Assembly (NCBI RefSeq): GCF_964031115.1
Contig: NZ_OZ035006.1
Location: forward strand, 1,116,001 to 1,180,000
From: Spiroplasma endosymbiont of Clivina fossor
Lineage (GTDB): Bacteria; Bacillota_I; Bacilli_A; Mycoplasmatales; Nriv7
DNA: 64,000 nucleotides
Reading direction: 5' to 3'
The notes below the pieces were generated by a model. That model was not told the DNA's origin, searched no databases, and saw nothing but the letters and a program-made list of their open reading frames with translations. A program made the translations under genes and the position numbers. Positions 10,719-20,806 of the stretch are shown here, in pieces (position 1 is the stretch's first letter; every line of letters starts with the position of its first letter).

Positions 10719-11667
10719 TATTTCGTCCTGCCTTACCATAAATTCTTTTCCCTAATAAGTGCAACACAATAACTAATAATAAAATTATAAATCCTAAAAA
10801 TACTGAAATTGCAGCTGCTAAACCAAAATTAGCACCTTGAAAAAAATATGCTTCAATAATAGAAGATATTAAAGTAATTTTTTCTTGCCCCATATACTTA
10901 ACAACAATTAAACTTGTTGCTGCTTGTAATAACATAAAAATAATTCCAGCAATAATTCCTGGCATTGAATAACGAAAAGTAATTCTTCAAAATGTTTGAT
11001 AAGGACTAGCGCCTAAATCTTTACTCGCTTCAATTCAACTACGATCCATTTTATCTAAACTATTAAATATAGGAATAATAACAAAAGGAATAAACATATA
11101 AATCATTCCAATAACGATTGCTATTGATGTTCCTAATAAGTGCACATTAGTTATTCTTTCAATTAAATCAAACATGGTTTTTAAACCAATAGTTTTTACT
11201 AACATATTAATTCAAATTGGTAATGTTACTAATATTCAAATATTTTTTGATACTAATTTTGACTTTGAAAATGCCATTAAATATGCAACTGGATAACCAA
11301 TAAGAATGGCAAAAAATGTCGCAACAGTTGCATATAATAATGAACGACCTAGTGATGATAAAAATGATTGCTCATAAAAAAAACTTTTAAAATTATTTAT
11401 TGTAAAATCAAAAATTAAAACATCATTAGTAGGACTAATTAGGGAATATAGTAAAAGAATAAAAAGTGGTGCAACAATCAATAATATCATTAAAATAACA
11501 TAAGGAATCATTAATGGGACTCAACTATTATTACTTTTTTTAACAAAACGATTTTCCTTAATATTTTGTAAATTCTTTTTAAAATTTTCTTGTAGTCATT
11601 GAAAACGAATTTTGACATTATATGTTATCCGACTAAAAAAGTTATTTTTATCTTTATCTTTTTTCAC
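10711..11667 (-). CDS. potB: Spermidine/putrescine ABC transporter permease PotB
   Basis: 318 residues. The GTG start at 11667 lies one base after the potA stop with a GAGG ribosome binding site. The hydrophilic N-terminus of about 50 residues is followed by about six membrane segments. Sequence around MIPYVILMILLIVAPL and the region near 10970-11060 (EASKDLGASPYQTF-like loop) fit binding-protein-dependent permeases. It pairs with the permease half of PotCD to form the channel. The end (GRNND then TAA) overlaps potC. Confidence 0.9.
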
Positions 11668-11668
11668 C

Positions 11669-12733
11669 TTATTCAACCTCTTTTCACATTACATGAATGT
11701 CTTCTACTGACCACCTAACACCAACTTTTTTACCAACAATAACTGTATCTGTTGAATGTACCAAAAAAATTCGTCTTCGCGTTGCAATAACAATTTCTCA
11801 ATAAACACCTTTAAAAGTTACATTCTTAACGGTACCACGAAAATATCCACTCTTTTCACCAACAATATCAATATCTTCTGGACGAATTACAATATCAATA
11901 TTAGTTTCACTAATACCATATCCTTTATCTAAACAACGAAAATCACGACCATCAAAATGAACTAAGTTATCATGAACAAATACCGCATCCTCAATAATAT
12001 TTGATGCCCCAACAAATTTAGCTGTTCATTTATTTTCTGGTTCATTATAAATATTTTCTGGACTTCCTACTTGTTGAATTTGTCCTTCATTCATCACAAC
12101 AATCCGATCAGACATTGTAAATGCTTCTTCTTGATCATGCGTTACTAAAATAAAAGTAATATCTAAATCATTTTGTAATCGTTTTAATTCTAACTGCATT
12201 TGTTGTCTTAATTTTAAATCTAAAGCTGCTAATGGTTCATCTAATAATAAAACTTTAGGTTTATTAACTAATGCTCTTGCAATTGCTACGCGCTGTTTTT
12301 GACCACCAGATAATTCATCAATATCCTTATCTTGAAAACCAACTAAATTAACTAATTCCAATGCTTCTAAAACTGCCTTTTTAATAACATCAATTTTTAA
12401 TTTTTTAATTTTTAAACCATAAGCAACATTTTCATAAACATTCAAATGCGGAAACAACGCATAATTTTGAAAAATTGTATTAATTTTGCGTTTATGAATT
12501 GGCACCCGAAGCATATTCTGACTTTCAAAAAGAATTTCACCACTATTAGGGTCATCAAAACCACCAATAATTCTTAAAGTAGTAGTTTTTCCACAACCAC
12601 TCGGTCCCAATAAAGTAATAAATTCACCAGCTTTAATATTTAAACTAATTCCCTTTAAAACTACTTCACCAGAAAAATCTTTCGTAATATTTCGTAACTC
12701 TAATATATTAGGTTTAATTACTGTATCAATCAT
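11669..12733 (-). CDS. potA: Spermidine/putrescine ABC transporter ATP-binding protein PotA
   Basis: 354 residues. Walker A GPSGCGKT at residues 43-50, Q-loop [10 protein letters not shown], signature LSGGQKQR, Walker [12 protein letters not shown] and the switch THD are all present. A C-terminal TOBE-like region follows (about residues 240-354). I chose ATG 12733 because GGAG lies 8 bases upstream. An earlier ATG at 12793 would overlap the regulator gene and lacks such a site. It energises the PotB-PotCD channel. Confidence 0.93.
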
Positions 12734-12765
12734 TTTTTCATCACTCCTAAATAGTAAATATCTTT

Positions 12766-13305
12766 TTAAAACCTTGGTGGTGTTGTAATTCAAAGAACTT
12801 TACTTTCACCATTTAACATATTATTTTTTAAATAATGTTCTTCATTAACCTCTAAATGAAAAGCATCGCCCGTATTGGCAGTAATCTGTTTATTACCAAC
12901 AATGACAACAACCCGACCAGTCAAAACTAATCCAAACACTTCGCCAATAAAAGGATTAACTTTTGGTGAACTTTTTCCTGCTTTTAATGTTATTAAAATT
13001 GGTTCCATATTATGAGCTTGACTCGTAGCAATAAGTCACTTAATATGATAATCTGTTTCTTCTAAAATTGACATCGTATCACTAGAAAATACATAGCTTT
13101 TATTTTTTTCATCATCTTTAAAAAAATCACTTAAAGAACAATTCAATACCGAAATAATATCTTGTAATGTTTCAATACTTGGTGATGTTAAATCTCGTTC
13201 CAATTGACTAATAAACCCCTTAGTTAACTCACATCGTTGTGCTAATTCATCAATTGTTAAATCTTGTTTTAACCGTAATGCTTTAATTTTCTTACCAATA
13301 TGCAT
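12766..13305 (-). CDS. XRE-family regulator with cupin domain
   Basis: 179 residues. Residues 1-65 form a helix-turn-helix ([20 protein letters not shown], then [20 protein letters not shown]). The C-terminal half is a cupin beta-barrel ([20 protein letters not shown]). Regulators of this architecture control amine and polyamine genes (PuuR type). It is the first gene ahead of potABCD, 32 bases upstream of potA, so the likely role is polyamine-responsive control of this operon. The frame reads TGA as Trp at 13036 and 12790. Confidence 0.87.
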
Positions 13306-13400
13306 AAAACACCACCATTCTTTGTTTAGTATTAGTAAACATTAAGTTTAATTACAAAACGATTATATACGATTTTATCGTGATGTCAATTAAATTAACA
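13306..13400 (-). promoter_or_regulatory. Promoter/operator region of the regulator-pot operon
   Basis: GTTTAGTATTAGTAAAC at 13324-13340 has 5-bp inverted arms (GTTTA/TAAAC) and overlaps a possible minus-strand promoter with TTGTAA about 17 bases before TAATAC. It is a candidate auto-operator for the XRE protein. The evidence is only position and symmetry. Confidence 0.35.
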
Positions 13401-13503
13401 AAGAAAAACTAAGAATTATCTAAAAATCCTTAGTTATTTTTATTTATTTTAAATGATTAAAATCACTGTAAATATTTCTACAAATCGTAATTTTTCTTAT
13501 TTC

Positions 13504-14477
13504 CTAATAATCAGCAAACTGCTTTAGTTGCAATGAATCAATTCCAATATTAGCACCATTATCCAGCAAGAATTTAATGAATTCAATGTCACGATTTCGT
13601 AATGCATAATAAAGTGGCGTCTTATCATTAATATCTTGTATATTAATATTCGCACCCCGATCCAACAATAATCTAACAAATTCAATGTTTTCTTGCAATA
13701 TTGCACAATACAGAGGCGTATAACCATTAATATCTTGTATATTAAGATCCGCGCACCCCCCAATCCAACAGCAATTTCACAACAGCAATATTTTCCTGTA
13801 ATACTGCATAATGAAGGGGCGACTCACCAATACCATTTTGAATATTTACATCCGCACCACTAGCAAGCAACAACTCAATTACGGTAATCTTATTACCATT
13901 TCTTACAGCATAAAAAAGGGGCGAGTCACCATTACGATTTTTCATATTAATATTAGTACCATTATTTAAGCAATAATTCAATTGCTTCAATATTTTTTCT
14001 TAGTACTTCAATATGAAGTAGCGTATTACCATAGTTATTTCAAAAATTACTATTTAATCCATAATTAATTAATATTTTCAATACCGGCAATGATTTATTA
14101 AATTTAATTTTTTGAAAACGATTTTTAATCGCTTCATTATTAATAAATATTGGAGCATTAATATTTAAATCTATTGGCGTATTTTCTAAAAATTCTCCAA
14201 TTGCAATAACATCTTCACTAGTAATTAATTGTTCTAAACGATTAAAAATTTCATCTAATTGTTGTGCATTATAATTCGTTGCTAATGCTCTCATCCGATA
14301 ATCAATGCGTCGCATATAATTATCTAATTGTTCCTTTTCATTAGCGATATCTAACGCTTTTTGTAATTCAACAAATTTCATTCTTAAACTTGTTAATTCA
14401 ACAACCGAATAGTTGACATAATTACTAAACTCTTTTTTTATTGTTAATAATTGCTTTTGTAATCCTTGTGGTAACAT
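13504..14477 (-). pseudogene. Ankyrin-repeat protein, broken by two frameshifts
   Basis: The start at 14477 has a good ribosome binding site (AAAGGAGAAGG). The N-terminal 150 residues are helical without recognised domain. They are followed by about five ankyrin repeats, such as GDSPLFYAVRNGNKITVIEL, GESPLHYAVLQENIAVVKLL and DKTPLYYALRNRDIEFIKFL. The gene changes frame near 13985 (one extra A) and near 13755 (about four extra bases in a G/C-rich spot). The three pieces are in three frames, yet each keeps perfect repeat sequence, so the breaks are young. Ankyrin proteins are common host-interaction candidates in spiroplasmas. That role is inference. Confidence 0.8.
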
Positions 14478-14502
14478 TTACCTTCTCCTTTTAAATTAAT
14501 TT

Positions 14503-14526
14503 AAAAATAACGCCATCGGCGTTATT
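14503..14526 (-). terminator. Hairpin terminator
   Basis: AATAACGCC (14506-14514), 3-base loop, GGCGTTATT (14518-14526), followed on the minus strand by a T run. It lies just after the stop of the IS3/IS481 remnant. Confidence 0.65.
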
Positions 14527-14533
14527 AGACTTT

Positions 14534-14778
14534 TTAAACAGAACTCATCCTCAAACTGTAATAAGTTTTTAACCTAATAAAATTATTATGAAATATTAAA
14601 AGTAAAATAACAAGGTAACAACAATAAAATTTATTTAAAGTTTCAAATGGAGTTTTGTAATTCAAACTTTTATGTTTTCGCTTGAAATTATAAAATGCGT
14701 ACCACTCATTCAAATGAATTTGTAATTGTTTAACATCAAATTTTATTTCAAAACCACATTTTTTAAACCAAAATAAAC
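14534..14778 (-). pseudogene. C-terminal remnant of an IS3/IS481-type transposase
   Basis: About 80 codons open on the minus strand, containing LNEWYAFYNFKRKHKSLNYKTP. This is the typical end of rve-type transposases (W..YN..R.H.SL...TP). The N-terminal part has been replaced by an ISB fragment. There is no start, so it is dead. Confidence 0.65.
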
Positions 14779-14886
14779 TTTAATTTTGTCGAAAACTCTT
14801 GATAAAATAAAAAAAATCATCAACTTGATAATTTTAAAAGGCTTTTATGTAAAATTACTATTTTTACTTTAACTTTTTTATACATT
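14779..14886 (-). mobile_element. ISB 3' end fragment
   Basis: 108 bases of the ISB 3' end in minus orientation. ISA copy 2 interrupts it at the same ATT used by the ISA copy at 60662. Confidence 0.85.
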
Positions 14887-15821
14887 AGACTTCTTGCAAA
14901 ATTAATTTAAAATATAATTGAATTGTTGTTTTTAATAAAAAGGTGGAATTTAAATGAAATTTAAAAAAAATAATCAAATAAGTGATAAAAATTTTTTAAG
15001 ATTAACTGGTATTAAACATACTACTTTTAATAAAATGCTAGAAATTTTAAAAATAGAAGAATTAAAAAAGAGATTTCGTCGCGGAAGAACCAATAAATTA
15101 TCATTAGAAAATCGTATTTTAATGACTTTAGAATATTGAAGAGAATATAGAACTTATTTTCATATTGCAAAAAGTTATGATATTAGTGAAAGTAGTTGTT
15201 ATAGAAATATCAAATGAATTGAAGACACTTTAATAAAACACCCTAATTTTCAACAACTTACTGGTCAAAAATCACTATTAAAAGATTATTTCAAAGATAA
15301 GACTGTTATAATTGATGTAACTGAAAGCCAAATCCAACGCCCAAAAAAAGACAAAAACAGCACTACTCAGGAAAAAAGAAAAAACACACAATAAAAACAC
15401 AAGTTATAATTGAAAAAGATAGTAAAAAAATTATTAGTTCTGATTTTTCTTATGGTAAAAACCATGACTTTAAAATTTTAAAAGATTCAAAAATTAAATT
15501 TTTACCAGAAACAACTGTTTTAGTGGATTTAGGTTATCAAGGCATACAAAAAATTAATCATAATGTTTTAATTCCTAAAAGAAAATCAAAGAAAAACCCT
15601 TTAAATAAAGAAGAAAAGCAAAATAATGAGCGAATTTCAAAAATGAGAATTGTTATTGAAAATGTTTTTGCTATACTTAAAAAATTTAAAATTATTAGTG
15701 AAAAATATCGAAATCGTAGAAAAAGATTTGCTTTAAGATTTAATTTAATAGCTTCAATTTATAATTTACAACTATTAGTTTAAATATATTTGATAATTTA
15801 AAATTTCAGTCTTTTTTTATT
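14887..15821 (+). mobile_element. ISA copy 2, right end deleted
   Basis: The left end and whole transposase are intact, but the element stops at 15821 where copy 3 begins. The expected remaining 133 bases are absent. This fits insertion of copy 3 into copy 2 at ATT, then deletion between the two right-end repeats. Confidence 0.88.
14954..15783 (+). CDS. ISA transposase OrfAB (copy 2)
   Basis: OrfA 14954-15394, slip site A7 at 15343-15349, OrfB to TAA at 15783. Coding sequence complete, but the element has lost its right terminal repeat. Confidence 0.8.
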
Positions 15822-16889
15822 AGACTTCTTGCAAAATTAATTTAAAATATAATTGAATTGTTGTTTTTAATAAAAAGGTGGAATTTAAATGAAATTTAAA
15901 AAAAATAATCAAATAAGTGATAAAAATTTTTTAAGATTAACTGGTATTAAACATACTACTTTTAATAAAATGCTAGAAATTTTAAAAATAGAAGAATTAA
16001 AAAAGAGATTTCGTCGCGGAAGAACCAATAAATTATCATTAGAAAATCGTATTTTAATGACTTTAGAATATTGAAGAGAATATAGAACTTATTTTCATAT
16101 TGCAAAAAGTTATGATATTAGTGAAAGTAGTTGTTATAGAAATATCAAATGAATTGAAGACACTTTAATAAAACACCCTAATTTTCAACAACTTACTGGT
16201 CAAAAATCACTATTAAAAGATTATTTCAAAGATAAGACTGTTATAATTGATGTAACTGAAAGCCAAATCCAACGCCCAAAAAAAGACAAAAACAGCACTA
16301 CTCAGGAAAAAAGAAAAAACACACAATAAAAACACAAGTTATAATTGAAAAAGATAGTAAAAAAATTATTAGTTCTGATTTTTCTTATGGTAAAAACCAT
16401 GACTTTAAAATTTTAAAAGATTCAAAAATTAAATTTTTACCAGAAACAACTGTTTTAGTGGATTTAGGTTATCAAGGCATACAAAAAATTAATCATAATG
16501 TTTTAATTCCTAAAAGAAAATCAAAGAAAAACCCTTTAAATAAAGAAGAAAAGCAAAATAATGAGCGAATTTCAAAAATGAGAATTGTTATTGAAAATGT
16601 TTTTGCTATACTTAAAAAATTTAAAATTATTAGTGAAAAATATCGAAATCGTAGAAAAAGATTTGCTTTAAGATTTAATTTAATAGCTTCAATTTATAAT
16701 TTATAACTATTAGTTTAAATATATTTGATAATTTAAAATTTCAGTCTTTTTTTATTGTAAATAATAATTTTTATTATGTTTTAATGACAAAATATTTGTA
16801 AAAATAATCTAAAAATTATTTTAATAACACTTTTATATTTATTTTAAATTTAAAAATTATAATTATCATATTAATTTTGCAAGAAGTCT
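15822..16889 (+). mobile_element. ISA copy 3
   Basis: 1068 bp with both terminal repeats. Flanks differ (ATT left, AAT right), in keeping with the deletion described for copy 2. Confidence 0.9.
15889..16706 (+). CDS. ISA transposase OrfAB (copy 3), four residues short
   Basis: A C to T change makes TAA at 16704-16706 in place of the Gln codon, removing the last residues (QLLV). Catalytic residues are untouched. Confidence 0.75.
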
Positions 16890-16894
16890 AATAA

Positions 16895-17044
16895 TTACCG
16901 CTTAAAAGGTCAAAAGAGTAGAAAAATAATGGCTGAAAACAACATTACAATTATTAAAATTGAAAACAAAAATACAACTTGGGGTGGTAAATCGGCAGTT
17001 GGATAAATTAATTCAATTAACTCAATAATTATTTTTTTAAACAT
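16895..17044 (-). CDS. Plectrovirus-type small membrane protein
   Basis: 49 residues with one long hydrophobic segment (VVFLFSILIIVMLFSAIIFL) and the end WPFKR. It is similar in length, layout and position to the phage gene at 30861-31022 (both have the P..P.QV pattern before the membrane span). It is the last gene of a leftward phage fragment, cut short by ISA copy 3. Confidence 0.6.
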
Positions 17045-17053
17045 TTTCTAAAC

Positions 17054-17266
17054 CTACTTTTTAATTTCTTTTTCATCTTGTTCTAATAAATTTCGCTTAA
17101 ACTTTGCAATGAATATTCGCTGTGAATAAGTAAAATCTTTTGGTAGCTGTTTTGCTTCACTACCATATTTCTTTTTATCTTTAAAAAACCGATAAATATT
17201 AACAGCAATATAATATGCTAGTAATAATGTTAAAATCGTAAAAAACACTAATCCAAATATACTCAT
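17054..17266 (-). CDS. Plectrovirus-type membrane protein
   Basis: 70 residues. An N-terminal membrane segment (FGLVFFTILTLLLAYYIA) is followed by a basic tail. It resembles the phage gene at 30640-30861, including the shared pattern F(I/L)A(K/R)F.. near the end. Good ribosome binding site AAGGAG before 17266. Function unknown, probably virion assembly. Confidence 0.65.
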   Translation of the reverse strand: MSIFGLVFFTILTLLLAYYIAVNIYRFFKDKKKYGSEAKQLPKDFTYSQRIFIAKFKRNLLEQDEKEIKK

Positions 17267-17296
17267 CTTTCTTTTCTCCTTAATTTTCTAATTAAT

Positions 17297-17491
17297 TTAT
17301 TTTTTTAAACAATTATGTTCAACAAAATCAAAACAAAGTCAATTATCACCAACTAAATCAGTTCTAACAGAATCAACTGCAGATTTAGACGCTCAAATTT
17401 TTTGTTCTAATCCGGTTTTTTTATTAATAGAATATATAAACTCTTGACAATAATCTTTGCCAGGCTCATCCACACTAACTCACATTTTCAT
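17297..17491 (-). CDS. Small phage-associated protein, unknown
   Basis: 64 residues beginning MKMWVSVDEPGKDYCQEF, soluble, three cysteines, ending FVEHNCLKK. It has three TGA-coded Trp codons. It lies between two phage genes and has no counterpart in the main phage block. I do not recognise it. Confidence 0.55.
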
Positions 17492-17579
17492 TTCTAAAAC
17501 TCCAAAATTAATTTTTTTACTACATTAAATCAAAAAATGCAATAACTTAGTTAAATAACTCAAACTAACATTGATAATT

Positions 17580-17610
17580 AACGGGCGGAGCATACGCTTT
17601 CCGCACCGTT
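17580..17610. other. GC-rich hairpin in the phage fragment
   Basis: AACGGGCGGA (17580-17589) pairs with TCCGCACCGTT (17600-17610) with one bulged A and a 10-base loop. It is strikingly GC-rich for this DNA and lies in a 200-base gap between two phage genes with no T run. Possibly a replication or packaging signal. Confidence 0.5.
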
Positions 17611-17699
17611 TAAACACCTTAAAAACCAACCTAAATTTTTTTAAACTATATTTTATTTTTATTTCTTTACCTCTATTCTTAAAATGCCTTAAAACACCT

Positions 17700-18032
17700 T
17701 TAAAATGAATTTTTAAAATAATTAAAACTTACATCCTTTTTAGCAATCTCTTTCTCCGCAACAAAAAAACCTAACAACTCATGACCTAAAATCAAACTAG
17801 ATTCTTGACCTTTCTTATTATTAACTAAAACCAACTGATACTCACCATCTTTAATTATTCCGATACAAATAGAATTCTCATATTTTCCTTTATAAACAAA
17901 TCGTTTTGAAAACCAAATACCAGTAGATTCATACAATCAGGGAATTGCTGGTGCTTTAATAAGTACTGCATTTTGCGTTTCTTTCAAAAGATATTTTTCA
18001 GTATTTAAAAAAATATTTTCAATATTTCTCAT
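17700..18032 (-). CDS. Plectrovirus-type first protein (homologue of 30311-30637)
   Basis: 110 residues. It shares IWF.KRFVYKGKYENSICIG and much of the flanking sequence with the phage protein at 30311 and with the copy at 28852. No membrane segment. By size and place as the first gene it may bind single-stranded DNA, but I see no diagnostic motif. Start ATG 18032. Confidence 0.7.
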
Positions 18033-18299
18033 ATACATACCACCCTTACAATATTTAGTTATATTAACTTAGTTATATTTAACTTAGTCTTTTAACTTAG
18101 TTCAATATATTTCTCTTTAAACTCTTTCTTTAAACTAAATTAACATAACTTGTTAGTAAACTTCGTTTACTAAAAAACTTAGTTTATCAACAACAAGGCA
18201 CAAAAAAATACAAGGCATAACTAAAAATAATAAATATTAATTTAACCTTATATTTCTTGTAATAAATAAATGAGCTCGTATTTATTTATTAATTAAAAG
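18033..18299. promoter_or_regulatory. Phage leader with TAACTTAGT repeats
   Basis: TAACTTAGT occurs at 18065, 18080 and 18093. TTAGTAAAC/GTTTACTAA forms a 9-bp hairpin at 18153-18173. The same repeats precede the homologous gene at 30311 and lie in the copies near 29200 and 51880. No gene seen in this stretch. Confidence 0.5.
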
Positions 18300-18306
18300 C
18301 AAGTTT

Positions 18307-18345
18307 GTAGAAACCAAAATCTTGTCATATGTATATGGTTTCTAC
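18307..18345 (-). terminator. Terminator-like hairpin related to the uvrA terminator
   Basis: GTAGAAACCA pairs with TGGTTTCTAC across a 19-base loop. A close copy, split by ISB, follows uvrA (42250-42273 plus 46511-46540). Confidence 0.5.
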
Positions 18346-18349
18346 AAAA

Positions 18350-18531
18350 TTCCTGAAAAATAGTATTGCCTTTAAATAAATCTTGTGGATTATCAATATT
18401 TTCTAAAAAATAATCAACAACTTTATCAATTGCATCAGGTTCTTTTTTTATTTTTTTTGTCATTTTCTGTTCTCCTTCGTTTAAGTATAATTCAGAATGA
18501 ATTATCGAGACACAGAATTTTGGACAGGCTC
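18350..18531 (-). mobile_element. ISD fragment (5' end)
   Basis: 5' terminal repeat and first codons of an ISD transposase (ATG at 18463). The A run after ATG has 8 A, which would be in frame. The rest is missing. Confidence 0.85.
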
Positions 18532-19583
18532 TTTTTTATACATTAAAATATAATACCGCTGTTTGTTGGTTTGGAGTTAAGCCCTTATGTTGGTATTTTC
18601 ATTTTCAGAGATTTAAATAATTTTGAATATTAGTAAAACCTAAACCATGATAATGAATTAAGGCTTCTTTAAGACTAGATTGTAATTTACTGATTTTATT
18701 TAAATTACGATAACTAGCTTCAGGATTAATTGTTGTTTTAGTTACACATAAAGTAGAATTTGTTTGTTTTGCTACTAAAAAATATAATTTTTGCATATCA
18801 GAAGTAATAATTGAATTTTCGTTAATTAATTCTTTGTTCATATTTTCAATAACTCATTGTTTTTGTAAACGTTTGGTGTTTGTGGATTTAACATAAATAT
18901 TGTTATTAATTATCAATTGCCATTTGAATACAGCATTTAGTATTAGTTGCGAATGGGTCAAGGTGAATTCTTCGTGGATCAGTTTTATATTTGAAATTTC
19001 CTTTATGAATTTCTTTAATAAATGTTTCATCGATTTGGATTTTACCAGATAATTTTTTAAATTTTAATTGGGTATTTTCTAATTGTTTTGATTTCATTAA
19101 TTTTTGACGATTATATCAAGCAGTTTTTAATGTAGTTTTAATAAAACGAGAAATTGTTTTACTAGATTGCCCCAGCAATGAAATTTGAATCAATAAATTT
19201 CATTGTTCATAATTTAAATGACTTCAATAAATAAAATGATTACGAAAAGCGTCAAAACTTGCACGGCAATTTTTACATAAATATTTTTGTTTTCCTTCTG
19301 AATTATGTCCATTTTTAACGCAATGGTAAGATTCACATTTAGGGCATTTAATACCTTGCGCTCTAAATTTTTGATCAATTTCATTTAAACGTTTTTGTTT
19401 TTTTATTAATTCTGCTTGTTGTTTGACTTTTTCATAAAATTCTAAAAATTGATCATCTGTTAAAGTATTTACTAGTTCTTGAATTATTTTTTCCATAATT
19501 ATTATCCACCTCTATCATATTAAAAATATACCTAAAATTAAGTATATTCAATAAATATCAAGAGTTTTCGACAAAATTAAAAA
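18532..19583 (-). mobile_element. ISB copy 2, 3' end missing
   Basis: The 5' terminal repeat at 19583 is intact. The 3' end is cut where it meets the ISD fragment. The transposase gene (19496-18536) has one extra A near 18909 that breaks the frame after MAIDN. Confidence 0.85.
18536..19496 (-). pseudogene. ISB transposase, frameshifted
   Basis: 961 bases where intact copies have 960. See 21915-22874 for the intact protein. Confidence 0.85.
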
Positions 19584-19612
19584 AAATTAATAATATTATC
19601 CCACACCCAAAT

Positions 19613-19650
19613 AAAAACTGTTTCTTATTTTTATTAAGAAGCAGTTTTGA
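19613..19650 (-). terminator. Terminator after the 19673-20611 gene
   Basis: 14-bp stem AAAACTGTTTCTTA (615-628) with TAAGAAGCAGTTTT (636-649), one G-U pair, T-rich tail on the minus strand. Confidence 0.85.
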
Positions 19651-19672
19651 AAATTATTAAATAACAAATTAC

Positions 19673-20611
19673 TTAAAACCGTTGGTGTTGTCTTTTAGTA
19701 GCAACATTTGATAAATCAATGACTAGCGGTTGATCATCTTTTTGAAGTAATGCTTGAAATACTTGATAAACAATAGTATACATAAAAATTAAATTTATCG
19801 TTGCTCCAATATTACTAAAAAATCCACGATTTTTACGACTAAACATTTGATTTAAATAACCAATAGTATTAATTACAAGAACAATAAGCATTTTAACTAA
19901 TATAAAAATAATACTAAAACCAATCATTAACTTAGCAAACTGATCATTAAATGACTTTACTGGCACATTTTGTAAAGAATTACTATCTGGTAAATTAACA
20001 TTTTTTAATTTACTAATTGACAATAAGTCCATCACTCCAAATAATAAGAATACCCCCGCAACACTTAAAGTAATAACAAAGGGTTGTTTTATATTGACAA
20101 TTTCACTATTAAGATTTTTTGTCAATAGTAAAACAGTAGTAAAAATTATTAACATCGCACCTGATAAAGCAAAAACACTTGATTCATGTAATGCCATTTT
20201 TCTTTTCACTTTAATACCAGTCTCAATTCTTTTTTGATCTAATCAAAGCAACATAAATCCAGTAAAAAATGTCATATTAAAGAAACTATAAACTAAAATT
20301 AATCAACGATGTTTAATAAATTGCTCATCATTAAGTGATATTGCTCATTTAATAATTAAAGCACTATAAATTAATTGCATTGCTCCCATATAAATAATTA
20401 ATACCATAACTGGAAAATAACCCTTATTTATAATATCAGTAATTACTGTACGAAAATCATTATCATATGCTGTTAACTCCGTAATCTGATTTCTTAATGC
20501 TGCAATTGTATAAAAAGCAATCATTGTTAACACAAAGAACGCACCAATAAACACAAAAACATTAGCAAAAATTATAAAAAAACGGCGAAATGCAAAATTA
20601 GAATTTCTCAT
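19673..20611 (-). CDS. Polytopic membrane protein, unknown function
   Basis: 312 residues (TGA as Trp). A basic N-terminus is followed by at least six hydrophobic segments, for example FFIIFANVFVFIGAFFVLTM, FPVMVLIIYMGAMQLIYSAL and ATINLIFMYTIVYQVFQALL. The soluble C-terminal tail is short (QKDDQPLVIDLSNVATKRQ). No transporter signature is seen. It has its own ribosome binding site (AAGGAGG), a TATAAT-like box at 20634-20639 and its own terminator, so it is a single-gene unit. Confidence 0.7.
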
Positions 20612-20674
20612 TATAAAAAACCTCCTTCTTTTAATTATATCCTATCTTGTTTAAAAAAGAAAAACAAAACAAAC

Positions 20675-20806
20675 GGGACGCGTAAAGTTTTGTTAGGTAG
20701 GTAAATATTTGAATAAGTATTAAGGCAGTCGGCAATGATTGTCTTTTTATTTTATAAGGTGTTAAAATTTTGTTCTTTGAAAATTAAATACAAGTGAATT
20801 AATAAT
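20675..20806 (+). repeat. Phage leader copy, outer part (continues at 23938 and 25077)
   Basis: The same 130 bases occur at 29811-29940 and, inverted, at about 52227-52361. Removing ISC (20807-23937) and ISA (24009-25076) rejoins it to 23938-24008 and 25077-25110, giving one continuous leader. No gene. Confidence 0.75.
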
